From contig CM060851.1 in NCBI GenBank assembly GCA_030737835.1, positions 10,597,611 to 10,661,610 on the forward strand: 64,000 bases of DNA, written 5' to 3'. The translations under genes and the position numbers were made by a program. Positions 1 to 12,045 of this stretch are shown piece by piece. This DNA is from Acorus gramineus (Eukaryota > Streptophyta > Magnoliopsida > Acorales > Acoraceae). The first letter of the stretch is position 1, and each line of letters starts with the position of its first letter. The notes under the pieces are model-generated. The model searched no databases and was not told where the DNA came from. It saw only the letters and a program-made list of their open reading frames with translations.

Positions 1-299
1 ATGGGCAAGGAGAAATGTGGTTCTGTTGTTTCGATGTTCGACATAATGGCATTTTATTATCTTCTTCTACCCTCTTCTCTTAGAGCTATTCATCCACTGA
101 ACCAGCATTGAGATTTTTCATTTCAATTTCAGATCCATGTTTGTGTTAGAGTGTAGGCTAGAACTAAGAATCAAATTCAGATCTTTAATCAAGCCCCATA
201 ACTTGCAGCTTAATGGGAGGGTGTAGCTTTAGATTTTCAGCAAAATTTATAAAATCACCTTGACCTTGCTCAAATTCTGATCTGATAAAAAAATCTCAA

Positions 300-352
<53 letters not shown>

Positions 353-559
353 CCTTGTTTTTCTCCCTTTCCCCTCAGCCTTCCCCTAGGGCAATGCGCT
401 TTATTAAATGTTTCTTTAAATCTTTCATAGGGAGATCTTGATTTACTTTTAAATTTTTAGACTTGTTTATTATTGGAAGACATGAACTATTTCTTATAAT
501 CAGTACCAACATATGTTGTCTTGGATTCTTGGAATCACATCAACTTGTTAGCTCATTCA
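1..559. other. gene-free stretch with a CT/AT microsatellite
   Basis: I see no coding exon here. A (CT)n tract runs directly into (AT)n at about 299-353. The rest is AT-rich and unremarkable. It may be intronic or intergenic to SAC9, whose first visible exon starts at 15507. Confidence 0.6.
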
Positions 560-1610
560 ATAAAAAAGTATTTTTAATATTTTGATTTCAAGTTGGGCTT
601 TCTACATCAACGTCATCAGCTCCCCTGGGAATGGAGAGAAGGCAAGTGGCTATTGTATGTGGACGGGTGGAAGGTGTCAGAGAGATGCAGGGAGTGTCGG
701 AGGTCAGCCAATTGGTAATGTTTGTTTTTGGTGTTTGGGTTTGGGGAATAGGGCGGTGGTTTGAGGGAGCCTCCACGGTCTTGGGTTTTTAGGAGGTTTG
801 ACCACAGAAGTCTAAACTGTAAGGAGTAGAGGGGAGCCGCTGTGGTGGTTGAGGTATAGCTATGACTCCTCGCTTTGGTTGAAGGAGGAGCACCCTCGGC
901 TTAGTAAGGGATCAGAGCAGCCTTGTCTGGTTAAGGTGTGGGCGGCTATGTTAAAGGAGGTTCATCTCCCTTGGTCTCTTGGGCTTCATTGAACGGATTT
1001 CCATGTTGGGGGATGTGGTGGTCATGTGGCATGGGAGGGCAAAGTTGAACTGCTCTGCCATTATTGAGGTTCTAAGTAGGTGGAAGGGAATTGGGGAGTG
1101 GAAGCTTTGGGTGGTGGGAAGGTGTTGGGCTCTTGTTAGACGTCTTTCCTTGGTTGCTAAAGCCGGAGCGAAGGGGAATCTAGGGAAGCAAGTGGGGTGG
1201 AAATTCGGGGTCTACCTCTGGCTTGGAGGTCGTTGGAGGTTATTTGGGGAGTGGTGGGAGTTTTTGGGCATCTTTGCTTGTTCTCAAAGATGGTTTATGA
1301 TGAGGAGTTTATGGTGATTCATGCCAAGGTCTAATTAATGGTTGATGGGCGATTCCAAAGTAGTTAGTGGTGGGTCTATGTGGGTGGAGTTTGTGGTGGT
1401 GCACAGGGGCCCCATACTGTTTTTGGCAGAGGTGGTTTTAGGTGTTGTGTGTGTCCCCTGGGTCAGGGGAAGGTGGTGCAGGTGGTGGCGGACAACTAAG
1501 TTGTTCAGAAGGAGGGGAGGTGGAGGCCGGCCGATCCAGGTCGAAGAAGGAACATGATAACCAAGTCACCAATGGACTCGGTCATGGCATAGACTCATTT
1601 GGCCTCCGCC
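560..1610. repeat. GC-rich unidentified TE-like block, left part
   Basis: This block is clearly richer in G (on the + strand) than the spacers around it and has no splice-like structure. Reading frames are short and interrupted. It ends exactly at the left target duplication of the large LINE, and sequence of the same composition resumes at 7799. The LINE therefore inserted into it. I do not recognise the family. Confidence 0.45.
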
Positions 1611-1627
1611 TAGTTTAGTGTGCCCTT
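1611..1627. repeat. left target-site duplication of LINE-A
   Basis: The 17 bases TAGTTTAGTGTGCCCTT match 7782-7798 (TAGTTTAGTGTACCCTT) at 16 of 17 positions. A duplication of this length is usual for L1 insertion. Confidence 0.85.
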
Positions 1628-1764
1628 TTTAAAAAAATTAGATAGGAACTTTTATTGATAAAAAAGCCCCTGAACAAAGGGAGATGAGGGATCTCCGAAA
1701 ACAAAGAAAGAGCAAATTATAATTCGAAAAGAAAAAGGATCCAATTCAAACTAAATACAGATAA

Positions 1765-4700
1765 TTAACTCCTCGCAAACCAAGATAAACCCATAATAGA
1801 TGAAGGATTTTGAACTTGAAGGATCATTTTCACCCAATCTCTAAGCGAATACGAGATATGAGCCCAAGTATTCTCCAAATATGCTCTTTTATTCTGAAAA
1901 ATTAATTCGTTTCTTGTCAACCAAATACCCCAACAAACCGCTTGAGGAATGAACCATTGGAATTTAGCTTGACTACTACGGTCACCTCTCTTTCTTCTCT
2001 TTCTGAAAAACTTCCACATTTCCTCAATGTCATCGAAACAGCAAGGAGAATCAATTGCCTTACCAACCAGTGACCAAATATGTACAGCAAATGAACATCT
2101 AATGAATAAATGATCTCTGTTTTCCTCTGCACCCCCACATAGATAGCATGAGACATCAATACCAGGATACCATTTTGAGCGATTAACTTTCGTTAGAACT
2201 TTATCGAGGGAAACCAACCACATAAATGCCCTTATCTTCAATGGTGCTAGGGAACCCCAGATCTGATTTTGAAACTCAGCCGTCGGAATAGAGGTATTCG
2301 CCTTGTTAAGCTTTTTGTATAGAGACTTAACCGAAAAAACAACTTGAGGAGCCATCCGCCATACTACCGCATGTTCTTCTTCCAGATTTAAAACCACACC
2401 TTGAAGTAAAGCAAGAAGTCGAGAGAGTTCTGTGGCCTCATCATCAGAAATGTCTCTACGCAACCGAGGGAACCAGATAATAGAATTCACCCCACATGTG
2501 AAAGCATCACATATCAAATCATCAACGTTTGAAGCCACCCGATAAAGGATTGGAAAAAGATTGGCCGGAGACGAACCTTGTAACCAAGCATCTTTCCAAA
2601 ATTTGATTGCAACTCCATTCCCCGGAAGGAATAAGGTTTCCTCATTAATTGCCAATACACTTTCAAGGACATCTTTCCATAATTTTGATAGAGGAACTCT
2701 AGGCGGAGGGACCAATTCTAATCTCGAACATCCTTTATAATATTTCTCATGAATGAAACGAATTCAAAGAGAATCCGAATAAGAAATCATACGCCATAGC
2801 CATTTCCCTAATAGCGCCTTATTCATTTGACAAAGATTAAGAACTCCCATTCCTCTATCTTTCTTAGCACGGCAAACAATCTCCCATTTAGCCAAATGCG
2901 GATGCGAACCATCATCAGAAGTACCATTCCATAAGAATCTCCTTCGCATTTTATCTATGGCTTGGAGGATGCCACTCGGAATTTTGAATATGGAGAGGAA
3001 ATAAATCGGAAGACTTGAGAGAACTGCATTAAGTAAGATCAATCGGCCTCCTAAGCTCAGAGATTTTCCTTTCCACCCTTCCAGTTTCTTTTCAAATCTG
3101 CCTATGAGCGGATCCCAATCCCTTTTTCGCAAACAAGAGGTATGGAGAGGAAGGCCAAGGTATTTGGTTGGAAAGACAGATGCTTTGCAATTGATTCTAG
3201 AAGCAGTACGAGACACCTCTTCATTGGGGATGTTAATACCCAACAAATTACTCTTGGACAGATTTACCTTAAGGCCGATCAAAATCTCAAAGCATTTGGT
3301 GATGAAAATAAAACCATCCAAGTTGCTTTCCCGATCACCATCCAAGTTGCTTTCCCGATCATCACAAAGGAGTATTGTATCATCTGCATATTGAATATGT
3401 GAAACACGTGAACCACCTTTTGTAACTTCAATACCGTGAATCCAATTGTGATAAACTCCTTTATGGATTAGCCTGCTTAGAACATTCGCCACGAGGATGA
3501 ATATGAAGGGGGATAAAGGGTCTCCTTGTCTGAGACCTCTACCAGATCGAAAAAGCCCACAGGTTTACCATTGACAAGAACGGAAAGCTTCACCGTGCTG
3601 ATGCATTCCTTTAACCACCACATCCATTTCGACGAAAATCCATAATCCGCCAAAAGCTTCCAAAGAAAATCCCATCTAACAGAATCATAAGCCTTTTCGA
3701 AGTCCAATTTGCACAGAAAACCTTTCCTCTTTGATTTGTGTGCCCCAGACACACATTCTTGGGCTATAAGAAAACCATCCAGTAGGGAGCGACCATGAAT
3801 AAAAGCTGATTGACTCAGATCGACCAGATTTGAAATAACCTTGCGAAGCTGAATAGCTAACACCTTTGCAATGATTTTGTATGAACTATTTAGAAGGCTG
3901 ATGGGTCGAAAATCACTGACAAATTCAGCACCCATCTTCTTTGGTATAAGAACAATATACGTGGCATTGAGGCATCCACAACCTTGACGACATGCGTAAA
4001 ATTCCTCCATCATCTCCATTACATCCTCCTTAACTATATTTCGAAAGCTTTGGAAGAATTTTATAGAGAAACCATCCGGGCCGGGTGCTTTATCCTCTTC
4101 CATACCAAGAATCGCAGCTTTCACTTCCTCCTCCTCAAAGGGGGTATCAATAGAAGTACGAAGATCATTGGTGAGACATGGAAGAGAATCATCATGCCAA
4201 CTTGGAAGCCAAGAAGGATCTTTATGAAAGAATGATCTGAAATGGTCCGCAATATGGTTCTCAATCTCTTCCGGATTGGTCAGCCATTCATTACCATTCA
4301 AAATAAAAGAAATGAGATTATGACGCCTTATAAAATTGGCAACCCGGTGAAAGAATTTAGTATTACCATCACCCGATTTAAGCCAAACTGCTCTTGATCT
4401 TTGCCGCCAGTATTCCTCCTCTTGCCTAAGAATAAGAAGCAGTTCCTCTTTGGATTTCTTTCGTTCCTCTAGATCAGAAGATGCAAGAGGACCAATTTCT
4501 TCCAACATCTCCAATTTACGAAGAGTGTCCTCCAAAGACTTCTTCCGAGCATTACGATTGAGTTTTGATTGCCTACTCCAATCGATCAGCTTTTGTTTGA
4601 GAAATTTTAGCTTACAAGACAACTTCCGAGCACCCTTGCCTTGCACTTCGGCCGAAGACCACCAGGTTTCTACCAAATCATGGAAATCCCCCTCGAGAAG

Positions 4701-5443
4701 CCACCAATTCTCAAACCTGAAATGGAATGAACTATCTTTGGCAGAGGATGAAGAAAGTAATATAGGATTATGATCAGACACCGTTCGAGGAAGACCTTCC
4801 AACTGGGCCAAAGGGATAAAATCATCCCAATTCAAATCCACGAAGCAACGATCAATCTTGGATAATGTTGGGATGTCCCTAAGATTACTCCAAGTAAATT
4901 TTTTATTGGATAGGGGGATTTCAAGCACACCTGAATCAGAAATCCAATCCCTAAAACCTCTGGTACCACCAGGTGGCCCCAAAGAGGAGCTTCGTTCTGT
5001 AGCAGAAGCAATAGCATTAAAGTCCCCCATTAGGCACCATGGTACCGCAGAAAAAGAACGAACATCAATCAATTCTGACCAAAATTGATCTCTTAGAGAA
5101 TCTTTTGAAGGGCCATACACACCCGTGATCATCCACCTGGTGACAGAGGATACATCTTCAAGAACAACGGTAACTGAATAACTGCCAATTTTACCGTCCA
5201 CCAATTTCCATTTACCCTTTCTCCATCCAACCATGATGCTTCCAGAAGAATGGATCACCGAAAGGGATTCCACATCAAAGATTGAGCAACCACCAATTTG
5301 CGTAATCAGCAAAGGTGATATAGCCTGTAGCTTAGTCTCTTGAATACAGAAGACATCAACAAGGTAACATTTAAGGAGACCATTCACTGCTTATCTCTTT
5401 CTTGCATCCCCTAAACCTCTGATATTCCAAGAGAGGATCTTCA
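1765..5443 (-). pseudogene. LINE-A ORF2: endonuclease, reverse transcriptase, zf-RVT (broken)
   Basis: The product would nick target DNA and copy the element RNA (target-primed reverse transcription). In order on the minus strand: the endonuclease starts MKILSWNIRGLG (about 5443), with VFCIQETKLQ, GDFNAIASATERS and SDHNPILL. The RT follows with APGPDGF, RPISLLNSSYKIIAKVLA, LCKLDFEKAYDSVRWDFL and, after a frame change near 3530, QYADDTILL (about 3390). The C-terminal part (2715-1765) holds the CYLCGGAEENRDHLFIRC zf-RVT motif. A 21-bp tandem duplication (repeated DRESNLDG) lies just after the YADD box at about 3320-3362. At least one stop and one or two frame shifts separate the pieces; a further break lies between 2764 and 2715. 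Confidence 0.9.
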
Positions 5444-7738
5444 TGAAAACCCATTAGCCTCCTTATGAATTCGACCATTTTTTATCATACCTACAGCACC
5501 AGATCTCTTACATCTTGATTGAGAACACACAGGGGAACCCCAGGAAGCTTCCCCTTTTAACAAATTGAATAGCTCTCTTTGACCTATGGGATGCTTTACT
5601 TTCTGTCTGACTACAGCAGAGAAATTATTGTTCGAAACAACACCTCCATTGGATGTGGCATGCCATCTTTTGAGGAATTTTTCGGAGGAAGATGAAACGG
5701 AGAAACCCAACTCCTTGACAACGGAGAGGATATGATCATCTTGCAATTGAAGAGAGATCTGGTTGATCGTCTGCATGGCTACAAGAGATCCTGGAACTCG
5801 ATTCATGAAATCTGGAGATGAACATGATTGAATCTTAGAACCACGGTTTTCGACGGATACAGACGAAGGGAATAGATCCGATATCAATCTCCCCATGACC
5901 CAAGAAGCTTTTGGGTTTACCCAGATCCAGTTAACTTTAAAACCTTTTAAATGTACCGTAAACTTCCTTCTTTGATTGATCTTCGAAGACGATACCCGAC
6001 AAGAAGAAATCCGAAGCATCGGATCCGATTCCGAAGTGATTGAGCCCATCTCCACAAAATCCGATCTCTTCGACAAAGAATCCGCAGTCAAATCGTCTCT
6101 CGCCGAAACCGTTGAACGAGGAATAATATCAGAATGTCCCGAATCAGAATCTCCCATGTGTTGGCCATCAGAGAGATTTGAAAACGTATTAAATATTGTA
6201 ACAGCAGTGCTGAGCTGGGAACCTGCTTTACTAATAATTTTGACACGTGGACGATAAGATCTCCCCACTTTTTGCCAGATGGATGTAGAATTATCGTTCG
6301 AGATTTGATCCACTTTATTTTCAAAATTTGAAAACCTCCGGATCTGATGGCCTTGATTAATTCTCTGAATACGACCACCAGCTGTCGAAATCAGAATCGG
6401 TGAAAACAGAACCACATTATTCGCTACTGCACGTGGATCCATGGATGACCGTTCGTTGCGAAATTGAGTCGGTTCCTGACTCTTATCGAACACCGAGTCA
6501 GAAACCGAGTTAGGACGATTCGCCGAGTTCATTACTTTTCGACTCGACAGTGAACCATCAATGGTGGATGGGATGCTTGGAGGAGGATTCATTGACGCCG
6601 CTACATGAGGGGTTGATGGTTGATTCTAAGAGATATTTTTCTTTAGAACATCAACATATTTCTCCTTACCGGGGAAGGAAGTGTTTACAATATCCACCCA
6701 GAACATATCTATACCAGCAATAACAGCAATTCGAGAAGGCAGATGACAATCCGGCATTCTATTTTAAACCACCTTTACCAAAGGATAAAATTCGCCAGGA
6801 CCAGTTACCTCTTTGGCATGATAGACCCTTCCAATTGGAGCAAGTATTCTCTGGAGAGAAGAACTATTTCTCCATTGCAATGGAATGCCTCGAAGAAAAC
6901 CCTCCGTGCGAACAGAGCATGAATGCAGTTTCCCCATATCAGGAGACCAGCCATAAAATTCAAGTCTCCCTTTTTCAAAGAGTAAATGGCGCTCTTTGAG
7001 GATCAGATTTCTAGCACCTGGGGATGGTGTCCTGATCATAAAAGAACAGGAGCTAAGGCTTATGAATCTCCAACCTTTGATCCCTTTCCACCTAGCCTGA
7101 AGGCCCTCCTTGATCTCCGTCCAGATGGGTCTGTTAGCCCCCTTCCAATATCCGATAACACATCTATTCAAGAATTCCACATTTCGGGTAACCTCACTTG
7201 AATGAGGAATAGCCACAGAAATAGTGTTTGGTGAAGCAGAGGACCTTGGAGTCAAAGTCGGACTAGAGGTATGGTTGGGAGCCGGAGTTCTTGTGCATTG
7301 GAATCGACGATGACCAACTTTTCGACAATTCCAACACATCACGGGATCTCGGCATTGTTTGGCCCAATGACCATAACCCAGACAACGAGAACATTGATTC
7401 AGTTTGAGTTCGAAAATTCTATGGCCTTCTCTGTTCCGATGATCCGCAAATCCCAAAGAAGAGGATGATCCTTCCTGAACCACCTTCCCCCGATGAGGGC
7501 CAAGAGGGAACCCAGGCCGAGCCTGAGTGCATCCTTGAGACCTTGGTGGGAGGAGGGATCCAGGAGAGGAACTTGAATCCCGTGACTCAACATTCTCCCA
7601 ACGAGGATCAAGAGGGATCTCAGTTCTGGCTCGAGTGCATCCTTGAATCCCGGGGGAATTTGTCGAAGATACGGGCAGCGAAGCGCAGCTCGGTACGGCA
7701 GAGATGACAACCATCATTCCATTTGTTGACTCTAACAC
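5441..7738 (-). pseudogene. LINE-A ORF1: zinc-knuckle nucleic-acid-binding protein region
   Basis: Plant L1 ORF1 proteins bind the element RNA and often carry a DUF4283-type domain plus zinc knuckles. The first frame (7738-6764) has a Ser/Pro-rich N-terminus with two related repeats (QGCTRAR / QGCTQAR), then two CCHC knuckles (CSRCLGYGHWAKQC and CWNCRKVGHRRFQC), then a DUF4283-like part ending near the stop at 6764. A second open frame (6592-5441) of Ser-rich sequence continues toward ORF2 and would be the ORF1 C-terminus. The order of knuckle and DUF4283-like segment is unusual and the two frames are separate, so ORF1 is probably broken. Confidence 0.7.
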
Positions 7739-7781
7739 TCAAACAGTCTTACCTAACTCATCCAGAATGTTCAAAGACTTT

Positions 7782-7798
7782 TAGTTTAGTGTACCCTT
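7782..7798. repeat. right target-site duplication of LINE-A
   Basis: The 17-bp partner of 1611-1627 has one mismatch (A for G). Confidence 0.85.
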
Positions 7799-8049
7799 GT
7801 GTCTGCCAGGTGGTGGGTGGAGGTTTTCTGTCGAGAGGAGTTGGTGGAGGACAATCTTGATTTTGTGGATGAAACAGTACCAACGTACAACAAGGGTGGA
7901 AGAAGGGGTAGGGATGGGCATGTGCCTCTTTTTGTACGCTTGGCAATTGCTATGACCTCTATGAAGGGTCCACGTGCAAGGTTTTTTAGCTGTCGCAGTT
8001 GTGGACAATGGAGGTGGAGCAGCAACTATTGCCGGATGATGGTGCGGCA
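7799..8049. repeat. GC-rich unidentified TE-like block, middle part
   Basis: This continues the G-rich composition of 560-1610 immediately after the LINE-A duplication. A 115-codon frame crosses it but matches nothing I recognise. It is cut on the right by the LTR-element fossil, and similar sequence resumes at about 9665. Confidence 0.4.
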
Positions 8050-9660
8050 TCTAAGATTGTTGTACATAGCGGGAGCAAATATAACAAATACAAGATCAAA
8101 GAAGAACACAAATCACACGAGAAGACACAAATTTAACATGGCTTGACCAAAGCTTACATCCACATGGCTACAAAATACGAGAGCATCCACTAAATAATTG
8201 AGAATTACAAGACAATTTAAGAGACTTACAAACCTCCCATGGAGTTTTCTCCAACTTAACTATCCCACTCATCCTCCCTGGATCTATACATAAATATAAA
8301 AGCCAAGCCAATTCACAACGAGTCTCTAACAAATATTTATAAAGATAATACCCAATAATATCTAAGCAAGTGAACATACCAAATTTTATCCAATTGATCA
8401 TTTGATCTAGTCAATTAGGTGCCCACCTTAATGACCTATCATGGCCATCCGATTTTGGCACACTGAATTTGAGACATAATTCCAAAAATCTCCACCTTGA
8501 CTTATATTTGGTGTACTCGAATTCTACGAATCCTTGAAGATTTTTGTTGTTGTCTCCACCTTGCCTAGCATCATTTTGATGTAAGATCATGCAAATAGTG
8601 TAGCATGCAAACTCCACATTGATCAAAGTGGTCTTTGACTTCCTTGGGCATCAACAACCTTCAATTTGCCATCACAAGTCTCGACATGCAAATGACCGGC
8701 TCAACAAAACTCCAATTGCTGGGATTTGAGGAACTATTTCCTTCGGATCTTTGCTTTGCCAAATGTGTAAAATCCGTAAACCTGCGTCCGCCATTCCATG
8801 GATTAACCGCTAAATTGAATTTCGTGTAGCATCAAGTCAACGCCTTGACTCGATCATCTGCATCTATTACATGCTCCATGTGCCTCGAAAGAAGACCTGG
8901 CCTCAATTCGACCTTGAACAAGCTACACTCATGCGCTAGAGAGCTCCATGTGCTTAATATTGCTTTTTATCCGAACCATCTGAAAAATAATTGTTGGATC
9001 AAAACGCCTCATCTGTGTCGCATTGTTCCAGTTTTCTTCTTGTATAAACTCGATCATGCACTGATACTTTATTCATCACGTGCTTCAAACATGTGCCTCC
9101 ATGCTCCTACAATCGCATCTCTATGTCCATCAAAACTGTGAATCTCACCTTTGCGTCCATCAAGATCGCGTTTCTCTTGAATTCTTCCGCCTAGAATTCA
9201 TGCAAACATTTGCATGGAGTGTTCTATTTGATTTTTCCTTTAATGCACATGGTTTTGAAAATCAACCATGCAATCCATGCATACTTCAAGAAGACCCACC
9301 TTTTTTTCTTTTCATCCACGACCACAAAAAACACCATTTTTTTTTCATGTGCATTATCATATCCTAAATGCCATTCAATCAGGGATTTCACATACTTTTT
9401 TTTTTTATAAAAAAATCACTTGAATATCTCAACTTATGCACTCATCTAGGGATATATTTTTTTTAATGCACGGCTAGACTTCTTCAATCATCTTGTGAGG
9501 ATGACCTTTTTTTTCTCCTCGTGATGCAACACAACTGTTGTTGATGTATTAACAACAAAAACCATTGACATTGTTGATCATGCCATTGTTCATGTCGTCA
9601 TAGATCATCATTCTTCAAATCTTGTTCCCGAGGCCGAATCTGGATCTCTAATACCACTTG
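8050..9660 (-). mobile_element. LTR-retrotransposon fossil (leader/LTR part)
   Basis: The sequence at about 9645-9658 reads, on the minus strand, like the primer-binding site AAGTGGTAT.AGAG complementary to plant initiator-Met tRNA. To its left lies leader-like sequence, and the left edge near 8050 has the ACACAAATCACACGAGAAGAC style common in Copia-type LTRs. No gag or pol domain can be read. It is an old, incomplete and clearly broken copy. The assignment to Copia rather than Gypsy is uncertain. Confidence 0.5.
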
Positions 9661-9664
9661 TTAT

Positions 9665-10106
9665 TTTTTGCTTTTGCTACGCGCAATTGAGATGATTAAA
9701 AAGGGTATGGGAGTTTGGAAGGAGGACTCTATTGATGTAGTTGATGTGTAACTGCATGATCCTGTCAGAGCTCGACAGTTGGAGGTAGGAGACATTCCGA
9801 AGCTCTCGGAGGTGATGGGTGTCATGGACAGCCGGAGGCGAATGGGGTTCCTATGGGTGGACCTGTGGATGAACATGTGGAAGAGTAGAACGTGGGCGTC
9901 TTGTAGCATGTGGTAGGGGGTGTAGTTGCATCAATGGACCAGCTCTGATGGTTTTGTGTTGGGCTGCGGTGGATGGCCCATCGGAATGGATGTGTTGGGT
10001 TTCGCGGGCTGGTGAGAATGAAAGGGTGGGCTTGGTGATGACTATGGAAAAGAGGGTGTAGAGAGTGGATCTAGAGAGGCTTTTGTTTTTGAGAGAGAAA
10101 GGTAGG
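9665..10106. repeat. GC-rich unidentified TE-like block, right part
   Basis: G-rich sequence of the same character as 560-1610 and 7799-8049 resumes after the LTR fossil. It ends where a LINE 3' tail begins at about 10107. Frames are short and unrecognised. Confidence 0.4.
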
Positions 10107-10530
10107 AGCAAGTTTATTAAAAAAAAGGGGAGACAAGGAATCTTCGTAAAAATGAGTTAACTATAGAATAAAATAGATACAATGAAGGAGAGACCCTTCA
10201 AGCAACACCTCTTGCTCGCCACCTTCCAACATATGATTTCCCATAATTGATGATGGATTATGAACCTCCCAAAATTAAATTCAATCAATCTCTTAAGAAC
10301 GAGGAAATGGCCGCCCATGTGTTTTCCAAGTCATTTTTTTTTGTTGGAATACACATTTGTTACGAGTGAGCCAATACTCCAAACATACCGCATGTGGTAA
10401 TAACCATTGAAATTTGGCAACACTACTACGATCGCCATTTTCCCTTCTCTTGTGAAACCATTGCCATTTGCCACATATCTTCAAGGGTCTTGATCGAGCA
10501 ATGGGACTCAAGAGCCTTGCCCACCTTCTT
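10107..10530 (-). mobile_element. LINE tail, 5'-truncated, minus strand
   Basis: The minus strand encodes the end of an L1 ORF2 (GDRSSVAKFQWLLPHAVC..YWLTRNKCVFQ, 10511-10293), followed by 3' UTR sequence (TTTATTAAAAAAAAGGGGAGA on the plus strand). It is the same subfamily as LINE-A, whose homologous part reads RGDRSSQAKFQW. Only about 420 bp remain. Confidence 0.75.
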
Positions 10531-10539
10531 CCAAATCAT

Positions 10540-11550
10540 CCGACTAAATGAACAATTAAAGTTTTGGAAGGGTTCTTGGCTTCATGAGCTTCTTTGGCTT
10601 CCACATACCCCAACTTTTTCTGGGTGGCGTATGACAAGAATGATCTCATTTGCGATTCCTTTATGTGGTGATCATAACATCATTTGGTCTGCTCGTTTGT
10701 GCCGTAACCTCAATGATAATGAAGAGAATGAGTTGACCTTCCTTCTTGCGACACTTCATGAGGTGGAATTGAACTTGGAAGATGAGGATTCCATGTCTTG
10801 GAAGCTTTCTCCTCGTTTTGGGTTTTCGTAAAAACTCTCTATGGAAAGCTCAACAAGAACCTCATCCATTTTATCTCCCACTATTCGTTTGGAATGTCTC
10901 ATTTGGCGAGTCCTCGCACCTTTGAAGGTTTGTGGTTTCATGCGGTTACTTACACTTGATAAAGTCCTCACTAAGGTTAATTGCTTGAAATGGCAAACAT
11001 GGTAATGTCATTTGTGAGCTTTGCAGGTTGGAAGAGGAAACAAGAGACCATCTCTTCTTCAAGTGTTCTTTTATGGGAAGATATGGGACAATGTGGGAAT
11101 GGCCCTTTTCTCCCATTCCTCTTTTAATGAGCTTGAAGGAATGTGGCGTTGGTTTATAAAGTGGCATAAGCGAGGAGATTGTAGTAATCTTGCTAAATTC
11201 GATTGGCTTGTCCCACACGTGATCTGTTGGAGCATTTAGATATTTGCAATAATTATATTTTCCAATGGAAAAGGTCCTACGTGGAAAATACTTGGGTGGC
11301 AATATCCTTGATGCTAAGAGATTGGGTTACTATGATTTTGGGAGTGGACACTTTGTCTTTTATTGTGGGGGAAACCATTGGTTTAGGAGGTGACATTTCG
11401 AAGGAATTTTGAAGCTACTCTTTTTTGTGGTGCTCCTTTTCTTCTCCCTTTTATTTGTATTCTTCTTTTTCAAGTTCTTGTTTGGAGATGCCTTGTCTCC
11501 TTTGTTCTGGGGAATCTTTTTTTTTTTTTTTAATAAGAATTCTCCTAAAT
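10540..11550 (+). mobile_element. LINE tail, 5'-truncated, plus strand
   Basis: The plus strand reads the L1 zf-RVT region: FWKGSWLHELL, GDHNIIWSARLCRNLND, ELNLEDEDSMSWKLSPRFGF (10550-10830), then LDKVLTKVNCLKW, FIKWHKRGDCSNLAKFDWLVPHV and a 3' UTR ending near AATAAGAATTCTCC (about 11540). Several stops and frame shifts interrupt it. It abuts the minus-strand LINE tail head to head. Confidence 0.8.
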
Positions 11551-12036
11551 CTTCTTCAAACAAAATTATGATCCATAATTGTGACTCTTGACTCCCACAA
11601 AAACTCCTAGGGATATTAACATCTACTTAATCCCTCGCATTTCCTAAAAGTGCACAATACATAAAGTGTGACTGCAATTTCTCCTAATAGGTTAAGAACT
11701 ATTAACAAAATATTGACTGCATCAGCATAATTCAACACACTGATAAAATAGAAATTATATATTATATAGGCTACGATGGGATGGTGGGTTTAATACTGGA
11801 AATGGATTGATGATCTGGAATGTTGAGCTCGAAGGTCTTTTGCATGATTGTTTGGACTGGTTAAGTGCTTATATGATGGATTGGACGGGCAGCAATGTGT
11901 TAAATCTGGGTATAATTTTTAGAATCAAATTCTAGAAAACCAATATGTATTTGCCCATATGTTGTTTTTATCAGCATATACAACTATGGATGTTGTTGGG
12001 TTTCTTGATTTTTTGTTAATTGAAAAAGTGACATAA
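11551..12036. other. spacer without recognisable gene
   Basis: AT-rich sequence. I see no exon, RNA gene or repeat that I can name. Confidence 0.5.
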
Positions 12037-12045
12037 TATTGAAAA

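Larger units (their letters stand above)
1628..7781 (-). mobile_element. LINE-A: almost full-length L1-type retrotransposon
   Basis: This is a 6.15-kb non-LTR element read right to left. It carries an ORF1 region with zinc knuckles, an ORF2 with apurinic endonuclease, reverse transcriptase and the C-terminal zf-RVT domain, and a short 3' tail ending in A-rich sequence at about 1628-1640. It is flanked by a 17-bp target duplication differing at one base, so it is fairly young. ORF2 is interrupted by an in-frame TAA about 18 codons after its first ATG (near 5390) and by a frame change near 3530 between the catalytic core and the rest of the RT. It is therefore probably inactive. Related fragments of the same subfamily lie near 10.5 kb and 63.2 kb. 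Confidence 0.92.

Noticed and set aside
979-1557. Two open frames (112 and 71 codons) on the plus strand
   Set aside because: They lie in the GC-rich repeat block, have Trp/Gly-heavy composition from G-rich DNA, and match no family I know.
7799-8146. 115-codon plus-strand frame
   Set aside because: It crosses the boundary between the GC-rich block and the LTR fossil, so it is a chance frame.
10107-11550. A single twin-primed L1 insertion
   Set aside because: Both pieces contain the same 3' region, whereas twin priming would give non-overlapping parts.
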